From Talpa occidentalis (Eukaryota; Chordata; Mammalia; Eulipotyphla; Talpidae), in assembly GCF_014898055.3 (NCBI RefSeq), contig NW_023601543.1:11431314-11495313 (forward strand): a DNA stretch of 64,000 nt. The letters are read 5' to 3'. Below, one piece after another: positions 1 to 26,900 of the stretch; the first letter of the stretch is position 1; every line of letters starts with the position of its first letter. Made by a program: the position numbers and the translations under genes. The notes beneath the pieces were generated by a model, which was given only the letters and a program-made list of their open reading frames with translations, searched no databases and was not told the DNA's origin.

Positions 1-216
1 CCAGCAGGAGCTGGAGGCAACCAGTCTGGAGCTCCACCCCCTACCTCTCCTAGCTGTCCACCAACCTTAGGGTAAATCAGTATCCCCACCAACCTGTAAC
101 CTACAGTACACCACTTGGGAAGCTTAGTGAAGAGGACGGTAAGGAATTCATTCATTGCTTGAAATAAGGACCTATGGAAGATTTCATTGTTGAGTAGAGA
201 ATTGGCATTCATATAA

Positions 217-16624
<16,408 letters not shown>

Positions 16625-18825
16625 CTTACCATTTCTGATTCAGCATTTTAACTGCTGTTTCCTACATAAAACATTCATAAAACAGAAACATAAAATGCAG
16701 AGAACTTTGATCCATAATGAGGATTAAAGTGTGATAGATTTAAACCATTTTGATGCTGTTATTCTTGGCATCTCAAAAGTTCCATTTTGTGAGTGTAGTG
16801 ACCTTACTGTCTTTTTGCTGATCTCATTGGATCTAGCAACTAAATCTCAAATACTCATTTTTTTAAGCACTTATAGCATATATATATATGTATTTTATTT
16901 TCTCAGTGCCTCAAAGAGCACCTATTTTGAGTCTATACATTTAAGAAAAGCACTGGTGTGTATTTTTGCTAATGGTTCTTTTTCCCAGCAGTGATGAGAC
17001 AGCTCAAGTTGATCAGAAATTCTCTTGCTTGAGAGATTTTTCTGTTCTCTGTTAACTACATAGTTTCAGCTCTCTTTATTTCACAATAATAACTGAATTG
17101 CTTTTGACTATATTAAATTTTTATTTTTCTGCATCAGCTTAAAGTACATTATTTTGTTTCCCTTTCCTGTTTGAGCTGCTTACTTGCCATTTCTCACAGA
17201 GGGGAAGAAACATGTTGTTGCTTTCATTACTGTCCATATCGCTTCTTTGCTGTCAGAGTGTATGAAGTGAGGGTTGATTTTATGTTGAGAATGGAAATGG
17301 ACTTACAAGCTGCCTGGATGAGTCACCACAGGTTCTTATGACTTAGCTACACCCGTTGATCTTTTTCTCTCCAAACCTGTTGTCCTGAGGAATATATAAA
17401 ATATTGTTAATGTTTCTAGGTGGTGTTATCAAGGAGAAGAAATTCCTGCCTTGACCAGATGTGTGGAGCATCTACAAATGAATGAATAATGTTATTTACA
17501 CACAGACCACTGTGTAGAAAAGCATACATGGAGCTTGACAGCTTGTACCGGGTGGTATTATGAGGCCTAAGGTGCCTTGGGGTACAGTGTTGTGCTGTAA
17601 AGGTGGGGTAGAAAAGTGGGCTTTATGTGTCTAATCGCCACATACTGTTTCAATTGCTGCTTTTTCTCATTACTTTTTTGTCATTGGATTCGTTTGTTTG
17701 TCGTGTGGTGAGTGGTGCTGCTGACTGTGTTTTGGATATTGTATTGTCACCAGGGTCAGAATCCAGTTCTTGTTGTAGCTGCCTCATAGTAAAGGCAGTT
17801 TAATACCTATAAGGAAGCTTATAGAAGCTGAAAAAGTCAATGTTATTGTGCATACTGCTTTTAAGAAGCTGTTTGAGCTGTGAACAGTGTACATGATAAT
17901 GAGTCTGAGGTATCAAAAGTTAATTTAATTTGGAAGGAAAAAATCCTGATGAAGCTATTTAAGAAACCCGAGTGTAACCTATTGTTGTGTTATTTATTAT
18001 TTAAAACTGTAAAAATATCTGTTGTGATGGATTTCTTTTAATGTTCTGACATTGTGGTTTGATTGTCTGTATTTAGTATGCAAATTTACCTGCTAGGATC
18101 ATAATATTCCACTTTAAAATGAATGTAAGAAATGAAAACTACTGCATTTGTGTCTTTTGAAGGCAGAGATCCTTGAATTGTACTTTGAAGGTCTTCACAG
18201 GCTGATAGTGCTTACCACTTGAAGGGAAACCTATTCTCTTTGAATTATAAGAGAGTATCACTGAGTTTGCAGTAAGTAGTTCTCTTACAGCCTCAGATGT
18301 ATGGTTTATTTTCAATTCTGATAATGACCATTAACAGTTTCAATTGTAGTATTGTTTTCACCTGTGCAAAGCCCCTACTCCTTCAATCCTAACATCAATG
18401 TATATATTATGAAGATTGTTCCCTCAAAAGCCATTTTAAAGGAAAATTGCTCTGATGGTATTCCGTGTATGTATGTATTGTTTGTGAAAGAATCATGTTA
18501 AGACGTTTCTACCTATATAATACCAAGAGGTCGTTCATCTTACAGGATCTGTATCCACCTTCACACTACTGTCCTCTTTGCCTTAAAGGGACACTTTTGG
18601 CCATCATTTTTGGCTCTGATTTAGGATTTAGAAATAACCTTTGGGATGTGATATTTAAATTTACTTTTGAAATTCAGTGTTGAGGTAGAATTGGTCAGGA
18701 AAATGAAATTGTTCCAGTGGTAGGAGAACTAGGAGGCAAGATGATTCACTTTATTGCTTAAACCAAGGTTCGTTTCTATTGTTTTAATTGACAAGAAAGT
18801 TAAGTTTGTGCAGGGATTATTTTGA

Positions 18826-18831
18826 AATAAA
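18826..18831 (+). terminator. PABIR2: possible proximal PABIR2 poly(A) signal
   Basis: AATAAA with a moderately T/G-rich downstream stretch (CTTTGTTGAC). It would shorten the 3'UTR by about 300 bases. Weaker case than the signal at 19130. Confidence 0.35.
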
Positions 18832-19129
18832 TAGAAGAGATGCTAACGTTCAGATGAACTTTGTTGACAGTACCCCTTTATTTTTATATAAAGTCTAATA
18901 TTTGCAAAGTGGTCATTGTTATAAAATACAATTCTCTCTTCCTATTCTAATATTATATCATATTTCAGGCTTCTATTTGAAAATAAGTACAAGAGATGAT
19001 ATGATAATCCTATAGATGCTCTTTCTGCTTGATTGACTTATATAATCACTGTGTTTCATGATAACTGCTTTTGGAATAATAGGAAGTTTTGTGAAATGCT
19101 GACCTGTGTATATTGTAGAATGCAAATTT

Positions 19130-19135
19130 AATAAA
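19130..19135 (+). terminator. PABIR2: PABIR2 distal poly(A) signal
   Basis: Canonical AATAAA followed at once by a GTGTGTAC stretch and then T-rich sequence (19,170-19,200) that can serve as the downstream element. Cleavage is expected about 15-30 bases on. Confidence 0.7.
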
Positions 19136-19160
19136 GTGTGTACACATGCATAAAATTCTA

Positions 19161-19797
19161 TAAAATTCTTTGAAGTCTCTCTTTTATTCTTGCTAATAAT
19201 TATTTTCGGCCTCCGTACCCCAATATTGCATTCCCTGTGTTTAATTGCAATCAAGTTTTGTGTAAAAGAATATCTGGAACACAGAGAAGAGTTGCAGGAA
19301 GTTTGGGCTCTGTCCCCAAAACAAAGAGAAACTTGTCTATATCATTGTCAAATTTTCAAGAGCATTTTGCAGAATTTGGCAACTTAGAAGGTTCTGCCAA
19401 GGCCACATATAGTTCTTGTTTCAATTCATTTTATCTTGTTCTATTTTTCATGCAGTCATAAGATTCTAAATTGCTTTTAGAACAAGGTGGGGGTAGACAG
19501 GCAAAAAAAACGCATGACTGAGATCACAACCACTGAATGTTGTTCAGTATTTTAAGAAATATGAACTATTTCACACAGAAAACTTGCAAGAAGAGCCCAA
19601 AGAATCACTGTATATCCTTTAACCAGCTTCCCTGATGGTTAACAGTTAATCACCTTTGCTTGATCATTTGCTCACCCTTGCACATATATTAATAGTATAT
19701 GGTGTGGATGATCTGTTTTTGTATAAATATGTATATACACAGTTTTCTGAGCCATCTAAATTACAGATATGATGTTACTTTTAAAAGCTTCAGTGTA
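19161..19797. other. intergenic, nothing recognised
   Basis: Immediate downstream flank of PABIR2. Unique, AT-rich, with only short chance frames. Confidence 0.5.
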
Positions 19798-19914
19798 GGG
19801 CCTCCCCGGTGGCGCAGCGGCTGAGCACTGGGCTGCGAAGCTGCCCGCAGCCTCTGCAGCGCTGGTTCACTCCCCGGCGGCTGGCGAGGGTCCCACAAAA
19901 AAAAAAAAAAAAAA
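19798..19914 (+). mobile_element. head-only SINE with its own A tail
   Basis: Begins 'gggcctccccggtggcgcag', keeps the tRNA-like head through 'gctggcgagggtcccac', then passes straight into 18 A. The body and the usual aataaata tail are absent. No clear target-site duplication was found. Confidence 0.85.
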
Positions 19915-21060
19915 TCACGACTTCAAACTGGTACCTTCAATTTTAGTTCAACACCACAGGGTTTAACCCGGCATCCTACTCATATTTGTAACTCAATCCT
20001 CAGATAGTGAGAAACCTGTTTCCCTTACTCCTCGAAGAAATGGCTCATTTCCTCTGCTTGTAACCGATTGCCAGACCTGCCATCCTCGCCACCACCTTTG
20101 TCTCAGCTTGATCCCCCCACGGCCCCACCAGCCCTGGGTGCTGGGAAAAGATCTAAACAACCAAGTTTAAAATCTTGGCTCATACCCACCCCAGGCTCCT
20201 GTTCCTCTGCATTTAACTGTTGACAGAAATTTCTTATATTCATCCATTTAACATTGATTCACCCCTCAGCTGGGACCTGTACAGATTAAGTTCATGTCTT
20301 CAAGGAAACCAGCCTGGTAGTGGAAGAAATAGAAGCACACCAACCATTAGACAAGGATTCAGGTGTGTTGGGGAGCACAAAGTGAGAACACTTAACATAG
20401 TCAGGGCTGTCTTCTGGAATTCCTCCCAGCAGAGGTTACACAGCATCTTAACGTTGAAGAACAAACTTGAGGTGGGGTGGAGGTCGGAGTTAGGTAGAGG
20501 GAAATAGTGTACGGGCAAGGGAACGGTAGGGTGCTACCACAGAAGTACAAGTAATTTGCTAATAGGAGAAAAGAGGCTGGAGAGGAACAGGCCACTGTTT
20601 GGTCTTTTAGGCTTTGGGAGTCTTTACGTATGTGAAAGCTGTATGTGAAATGTAAATGGCATGATTACATGAAGAAGAGGGCTAAAGACAAAATCCTGGC
20701 AAGCATCAACATTAAGAGGAGGGTTGAAGGAGAGATGGGTGGCAAGAGAGATAGGAGAAAAACTTGGAGAAACCAGCTAATGCTATCAAAGAAGCTAAGA
20801 AGGGAGTGGTCTCCAGCATCAATTAAGATGACTGAAAACTTCCACTGGATCTGATAATGAGGAGGTCCTCTAGAGACTTTCCTTAGTGTGTTTTTGGTAA
20901 GGTAGAAGGGGTTAAAAATTGGATTGAAGTGACGTGAAAAAACGGGGATTTAGGAAAATGTGACAAGCAGTACAAATTATGACCAAATCTGCTAACTTCC
21001 TCCTTTTCTTTCCTAACCATTGCTCAATTACAATACAAAATCTTTTCCTGTTTTCTCTGT
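19915..21060. other. intergenic, unique
   Basis: No repeat or gene recognised. Frames of 60-95 codons at 20.2-20.85 kb overlap on both strands and show no family motif. Confidence 0.5.
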
Positions 21061-21122
21061 ATCTTGACAGCTAGCACTGTATCTGAAATGTAATAGTCAC
21101 TCAATAAAAGGTAGTTGAAAAA
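21060..21122 (+). repeat. short L2 3' end
   Basis: 'agctagcactgtatctgaaa' followed by 'agtcactcaataaaaggtag' matches the sense L2 terminus. Confidence 0.6.
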
Positions 21123-21139
21123 TAATTCCACGCTCAAAC

Positions 21140-21265
21140 CAATAGAGGGTGCTAGAAGAAAAATCACTGACTTCTAGGTGGTCACAGGGCAGTGTTAACC
21201 TATAGAAAGTGCTGGAAGAAAAAGCTGGGGAAGTGTTAACCACACACTCTGACCTCTAGGAGGAG
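21140..21265 (+). repeat. imperfect tandem duplication, about 65-bp unit
   Basis: 'gtgctagaagaaaaa' and 'gtgctggaagaaaaa', 'gcagtgttaacc' and 'gaagtgttaacc', and 'ctgacttctaggtgg' and 'ctgacctctaggagg' recur in order, offset by about 60-70 bases. Confidence 0.55.
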
Positions 21266-22370
21266 CATCTAACTTCTTGTCTTTCCCACTTCAAGCTTTT
21301 CCTGAGGAAAGCTTTCAAGAGGCGTCTTGTCAAGGAGAACCACCTCTAGGTACTATTTATTAATTTATACCTTCTGTTTGTGGCATATGATACTGATTTC
21401 CTGCTTATGATAGAGGGAGGAAGCTTTCTGTGAAAATAAATTTAGCAAGTCATAATTTTAAATGCATATATTTGAAAATGAATATAACAAAGAAAAAGTG
21501 AGTTCATTTAAAGAAACAGCTTAAGTAAGCAATAGAATGAGGGATACACATGTTGCTATGGTCAAAATCTCCAAAATAAAATATAAATTAGAACTTAGGA
21601 AATTATTGGGTTACAGTGGTGTGTGGAACTGTCGGTATGAAGAGGTTAAAAGCTGTTGAATCTGTGGAATTATTTTTGGGTGCCTCTTTGGAATCTTTTT
21701 GGCAATCTGATTCTCTTCTTTCTTCTGTGAAGTGTGGTAAGAGAAGCCTGGTGCCTTTCCTTTAGCTTCTGAAGAGAAAATACTCCCCTCTCACCTGGAA
21801 GTCAAAGGGAAAATTGGCTGGGGCTCAGGGAAAGCGGCCTAAAGGGCACTTGAGGCCTGGTGTGTAGATTCTGGTTTGCTAGGACCTGAAAGGTTTTTTG
21901 GGCTTTCTGTGCTAAGACAAATGGGGACAAAGCAGTCGCCCTAAAATTTTCCTTGCCTTCTTTAGGCGTGTTTTTCCTTCAGTTTGTGTTTCCTTACCTT
22001 TCTTTTCTGACTAAAGTTGTGGTTAGGGCACCAAGGCTAAGATCAGTGTAGCCCCTAGAGAAAGAAGCTTCTAGTCTGGGTCATTGAGGCCTGTTTTAGA
22101 CAAAAGGAATTTTTAGCCTCACCCATCTGGTGATGACACTGAAGGCTGAGGTAAAAGCCCAAACTAGTAAAGTGTTTCTTTGTCTGAATCTGTTCTTCAG
22201 GCATTTACCTCTCCCCAGGACTTATTGGGTGGCGGGGAGACGCACCAGGTGGAGCGTAGGGACTGTCGCTGTTGGTGGTGGTGGGACAGGAATTCTAGGG
22301 TTTATAATCTTGATGATATATATTTTTTTCTCAAAACAGTATTTAAAATTTTTGCATATTTCATCATTAC
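21266..22370. other. intergenic, unique
   Basis: No repeat or gene recognised in about 1.1 kb. Confidence 0.5.
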
Positions 22371-22380
22371 TGTTCATTTT

Positions 22381-22612
22381 TTTAAAGATTTATTTATTTA
22401 TACATACAAAAACTGGGGTGTAGGCCAGAGGTGTGGGGGGTGAGAGGATACATCAGAAACAGAGTAGAGAGCAGAACCGGCAAATGTACTGAAATACACT
22501 CCTGAGGGGAGCAGCGGGCGCTACAGGAGAGGTCTGCTCCCTGGCCGGGGATTGAACTCATGTTGCAGTGGCTGGCGATAGCTTGCCACTCCCTGTGCCA
22601 CCAGGGAGTCCC
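22381..22612 (-). mobile_element. tRNA-derived SINE
   Basis: Antisense copy from 'ttaaagatttatttattta' to 'gccaccagggagtccc'. Slightly shortened in the body and lacking the usual 'gcgccatgtgggt' block. Flanks tactgttcattttt / tacttttcattttt are a likely target-site duplication. Confidence 0.88.
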
Positions 22613-22972
22613 CTACTTTTCATTTTTAAATTAAAAATTATGATGGGAAGAAATCTCATAAAAAGTTTGGTTTTAGAAGTATGCAAAGTAAATACACTCC
22701 TCCCCCACAAGCCTTTTCATTCATAATGTAATACTTCGATTTGTGTACCTATTACCTTTTTCTGTATATTTGTAAATATTTATAATAGATACACATGCAT
22801 ATTTTAAATATTTATTAAAGTATAACATAAATACAAAAAAGTATACAGCTTGATGAATTACCACAAACTGGATGTTTTATGTAATATTCTGGAATAGTCT
22901 ATGTGACCTGGGTCAAGTTTGCACGGGTTTATTCAGTTTGTGATCATTCATAGGGGAATGACTGACAGTGGG

Positions 22973-22986
22973 CACTAGGGGGCGCT
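22973..22986 (+). promoter_or_regulatory. CTCF-like motif, array copy 1
   Basis: 'cactagggggcgct', preceded by 'gtggg', agrees closely with the CTCF core CCACNAGGGGGCGC on the + strand. Binding is inferred. Confidence 0.55.
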
Positions 22987-23078
22987 TCTGGAGGTCTGGA
23001 CTGTTCTGTGATCTGGGTCAAAGTTGCATGGGTTTATTCAGTTTGTACTCATTCATAGGGGAAATGGCTGACAGTGGG

Positions 23079-23092
23079 CACTAGGGGGCGCT
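23079..23092 (+). promoter_or_regulatory. CTCF-like motif, array copy 2
   Basis: Same 14-base core as copy 1, 106 bases downstream and in the same orientation. Confidence 0.55.
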
Positions 23093-23183
23093 CCAGGAGG
23101 TCTGGACTCTTCCATGATCTGGGTCAAGGTTGCTTGGATTTATTTACTTTGTGATCATTAGTAGAGGAATGGCTGACAGTGGG

Positions 23184-23197
23184 CATTAGGGGGTGCT
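23184..23197 (+). promoter_or_regulatory. weakened CTCF-like motif, array copy 3
   Basis: 'cattagggggtgct' differs from copies 1 and 2 by C-to-T at two places, one of them at the CpG; probably a decayed site. Confidence 0.3.
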
Positions 23198-23360
23198 TCA
23201 GGAGGTCTGGAATGTTCCATGTTGCCTGGATGATGATGGTTAGATAGGTTTATTCAATTTGTGATATTTTATAGGGGATGAATGGCTGAAAATAGTAGGG
23301 AGTGGTTTAATAGTTTTGGAATGTTCTATATCAACCTAGGTTTATGGGTTCATTTTTAGC

Positions 23361-24510
23361 AACTATATAGTATTTCCTTATCTGAACAGTCCACAAATTA
23401 ACTAATCCTTAGTTGATGGTCATTTAGATTTTTTATATATGGAAGTCTGCAGGAGAGATTATTTGAAGTGATGATTGCTGGGTCAAAGGATATATGCATT
23501 TTGCTTATTATTTTCCTTTTGAAAAGGTAATATAAGTTCAGTGTAAAAAATTTAAAGAATAAAGAGCATGTAGGGAAAAGTCATTCTTCCTTTGGTACTT
23601 GACGCCCCCTCCACAGTCCCATAAGATCCTTCCTTTGGACCAAGTAGTGTTATCAGCTTCTAGTGGGTTCTTCCAGAGATAGCCCTGTGCACTGCATATA
23701 CATTTACATATTTTATAAGCACTCCTTATAATCCCCTATAGAGTATGGAAGTTTCCATTACTCCAGGAGAGATGAATCAAGGGTTCTGCAAATACTTGAG
23801 AGAAACATTTATTGGCTATACATTCACATGTTTCAAAATTCAAAAGGTGCAAAAGGGCAGTCAGTGAAATATCTCCCCTAGATCTTCATCTCCCAGTTTC
23901 CATAGCTCCTTCCCTCAAAAGCAATTGTTGTCAGTTTCTTGTACCTGCTTACAGAGAAAGTTTGCATATGCAAACAAATACATCTCTCTACACATCTACA
24001 TATACATCTAACAAATACCTCCAAAAGTTTACACAAACGGTGTGTATTTGTATGAACTATAACAGTGTAATCTCCCTCTGCATCACCCAAAACCTTAGTA
24101 ACTTAAAGCAAAAATTATCCATTACTTCTCATGAGTCTATGGGTAAGCTGAACAGTGCTACTGTTGCGAGCCAGGCTCAGCTGATCTCCTCCGCTGATGG
24201 GTTGATGCTTGGTCGACTGAGGATTGGTGGGTCTAAATGGTTTTAGCTGGTATATTCTGCTTTACTCCACATGGGGTTTTGTTTTGTTTACTTTCCAGCT
24301 TTTCTTAATTGTGGTGTCAAGGTTTTTACAAGAACAGCAGCACACAAAGCCTCTGGAGATCTAGGCTTGGACCTGGCACACCGTGGTTTCTGTTCTGTTC
24401 TATTGAGAAAACAAGTCATAAGGCTATCCCAGTTTCAAGGGCAGTGAGGAGCAGCAAGGTCACACTTCAAGGGTTGTGGGTTTAGGGAGAAGAGGTCAGA
24501 GGGTCATTTG
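23361..24510. other. intergenic with LINE-derived remnants
   Basis: Text such as 'tgctgggtcaaaggatatat' (23480-23500) is typical of old LINE 3' regions. The 144-codon frame at 23812-24246 shows no recognised domain, and both strands are open there; treated as non-coding. Confidence 0.45.
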
Positions 24511-24656
24511 TTCTATCAAACACAATGCTGTAGGTATTGTTCTGTACCTTAAATGGTTTCCCTATCACGATAGCTTGGTGACGATTTCATATTAGTCCTC
24601 AAAAGAGCTTCTTCATTTTTAATTCCATTTTATTTTGCTAGTCCCCTGTTGAAGGA
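24511..24656 (+). repeat. 146-bp direct repeat, copy 1
   Basis: From 'ttctatcaaacacaatgctg' to 'cccctgttgaagga'. High similarity to 25046-25190. Confidence 0.85.
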
Positions 24657-24819
24657 AATTTAAATTGCTCCCAATCTTTTGTTATTATCTAACAATGCTG
24701 CAGTGAATGATAGTGATCATGTCGTATAAATTCTTAGATGTGAAATTACTAGGTCAAAGGGTATGTGTATTTATAATTTTGACAAATGGTTCCAAATGAA
24801 AAGGGTTTTTAACTTTTTG

Positions 24820-25920
24820 TTTAGAAAAATGTCAAACCTATAGAAAGTGGAGAGAATTGTTCAACAAACAACCATACACCCGCCAAGCCAATATTAAGCA
24901 GTTGTTAACATTTTGCCACATTGCTTTCTCTCTCTCCTCTGGTCTCCTCTTCTACTCAATATATGTATATGTGTGTGTATACGTTTGTATTTATGTACAC
25001 ACATTTTTATGAACTATTTGAAGTTGCAGACAGCAAGACATTGTGTTCTATCAAACACAATGCTATAGGTATTGCTCTGTACCTTCCAGAGTTTCCCTAA
25101 CACAATAGCTTGGTGGTAATTTCATATTAGTCCTCAAAAGAGTTTCTTCATTTTTAATTCCATTTTTTTGGTTAGTCCCCTGTTGAAGGACTAGCCACAT
25201 AGCCACAATTTTGTTAGCACACCTAAGAAATTTAATATTGATAAAATAACGTTAATTAACAGACAATATCCAAATTTCCCAAATTGTCTCAATAATCTCC
25301 TTTAGAACTTTTGCTTTTTCAATCAAAGATCCAAAATTCAGGATAAAAAATTGTGCAAATTCATTTAGTTGTTATAGCTCTATTTTCATTTTTTCTTAAA
25401 AAAAATACAGAGCAACTCTCCAATTTGTTTTCATCTTTCATAAAATATTCATTTTGAAGAGTCTGGGCCAGTTGTTTTGTCAGATTGTTTCCTCATGATG
25501 AGATTCAGTTGAAATTAGATTTTTAAAAAATTTTGGGTAAGAATGTTACATAAGTGATTCCCATGTATCACATGAAGAGGTGCATGATGTCAGTTTTCCC
25601 CTTTGGTGATGTCAAGTTCAATTATTTGATCCAGGTAGTGCTCTCTACATTTCTCCTCCGTAAAGGTACCTTTTTTCCCATTGTAATTAATATTAAACTA
25701 ATATTTAAAAAGTAAGTATGACCATGTAAATTACTATTCCCCAACAACTTTCACCCAGTAGTTTTAGCATCGCTAGTGATGTCTACCTGAATCAGTTTTT
25801 GAGATGGTTGTTGCAAAAGGGTGTTTTCCTCATTCTGTCATTCCTTGCACATTTATTCAGCTAGCATTTTTTTGAAAAGACAGTTGCCTCCCTTCTTATG
25901 TATATCACTTCAAATTCTTT
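24820..25920. repeat. L1M-type old LINE, interrupted
   Basis: 'ttaacattttgccacattgc', 'tttcccaaattgtctcaata' and 'gtctgggccagttgttttgt' are typical of an old L1 non-coding region. Copy 2 of the direct repeat lies inside it. Confidence 0.6.
25046..25190 (+). repeat. 146-bp direct repeat, copy 2
   Basis: From 'ttctatcaaacacaatgcta' to 'cccctgttgaagga', differing from copy 1 at scattered positions and one short indel. It interrupts old L1 sequence that continues on both sides. Confidence 0.85.
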
Positions 25921-25937
25921 TTTAAAAATCATTATTT

Positions 25938-26215
25938 GGGCCTCCCCCGCTGGCGCAGGTGATTGAGCACCACACTGTGAAGCTGTCCGCAGCCTCTGCA
26001 GCGCAGGTTCGATTCCCGGCCAGCTAGGGAGAAACCCACATGGCATGACAGACCTCTCCTGTGTGTCTTGCCTGCTGCTCCCCTCAGCAGTGTATTTCAG
26101 TCCGTCTGCTTGTTTTGTTCCCCACTCTGTCTCTGGTGAATCCTCTCACCCTCCCGCACCTCTGACCTGTACCCCAGTTCTTGTATAAATAAATAAATCT
26201 TAAAAAAAATAAAAT
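25938..26215 (+). mobile_element. tRNA-derived SINE, full length
   Basis: Sense copy from 'gggcctcccccgctggcgca' through 'gttcgattcccggcc' to 'aataaataaatctt'. Flanking duplication tttaaaaatcattatt (25921-25936) against tttaaaaaaatcattatt (26217-26234). Confidence 0.9.
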
Positions 26216-26254
26216 TTAAAAAAATCATTATTCATTGTGTTATAACCTGTTACT

Positions 26255-26290
26255 ATTATTATTATTATTATTATAACCTGTTATTATTAT
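26255..26290 (+). repeat. (ATT)n microsatellite
   Basis: Two short (tta)n blocks separated by 'taacctg', just after the SINE. Confidence 0.7.
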
Positions 26291-26293
26291 TGT

Positions 26294-26900
26294 ACATGAA
26301 CAGACAGATCAATGGAACAAAGCAGAAAATGCAGAAATGGACCAGAGTATGTATGAAAATTTAATATGTAATAAAGGTGGTATACCCAGATCACTAAGGC
26401 AAAAGATGGACTTTTTAATAAATGCTGTTGGGATAACTGAATAACCATAAAAAATAGATAATTTGGTTCCATACCTCATATTGCACACCGGAATAAACTC
26501 CTAATGTATCTGAATTTAAGAAATAAAACCATAGAGGCACTATAAGAAAATACAGATGATCTGCTTTATAACTTGGGTATGGGGAGAATTTTTCTAAGTG
26601 TGACTCCAAATCTAGATGCAATGAAAAAGATGAATGATTTCAAATACATCAAAATGAAAGTAAAAACCTTTGCGAGGCAAAAAAGCCACATAAGCAAAAT
26701 CAAAAGAAAGATGCCAAAATTGAGAGGAAATATTTGTAAAATGTGTCTGATATATAAATAACTCTTAAAAACCAGAGTGGGGGAAAAAACTAAAAATCCC
26801 AAGAGCAAGATAGGCAAAAACATGAATACACAGAAAAAAAATATACAAATGCCCCTTAGACTTATGAAAGGCTACTCAACTTCATACTGAGTAAGAGAGA
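26294..26900 (+). mobile_element. L1 ORF2 3'-part fragment, dead
   Basis: 'atcaatggaacaaagcagaa', 'tttttaataaatgctgttgg' and 'aaaataactcttaaaa'-type text is the C-terminal part of L1 ORF2. Frames are broken; the frames called here are fragments or antisense shadows. Confidence 0.75.

Larger units (their letters stand above)
16625..19160 (+). other. PABIR2: PABIR2 3' untranslated region
   Basis: About 2.5 kb after the stop with no splice acceptor-flanked coding segment, AT-rich, and no SINE or LINE insertion that I recognise. That is unusual against the repeat-bearing introns and consistent with a retained 3'UTR. It ends at the AATAAA of 19130. The exact cleavage point is inferred. Confidence 0.75.
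22889..23360 (+). repeat. 106-bp tandem array, four copies plus a partial fifth
   Basis: Copies start at 22889, 22996, 23102, 23207 and about 23316, each with 'ctgga(a/c)t..t', 'tgggtcaa', 'tttattcagttt', 'ataggg' and 'tgacagtgggca'. Copies 1-3 are clearly alike; copy 4 is diverged and copy 5 stops after about 40 bases. No match to a repeat I know. Each unit ends in a GC-rich 'agggggcgct' block in otherwise AT-rich DNA. Confidence 0.9.

Noticed and set aside
23812..24246. 144-codon frame
   Set aside because: Sits among LINE-like remnants, the opposite strand is also open, and no motif is seen.
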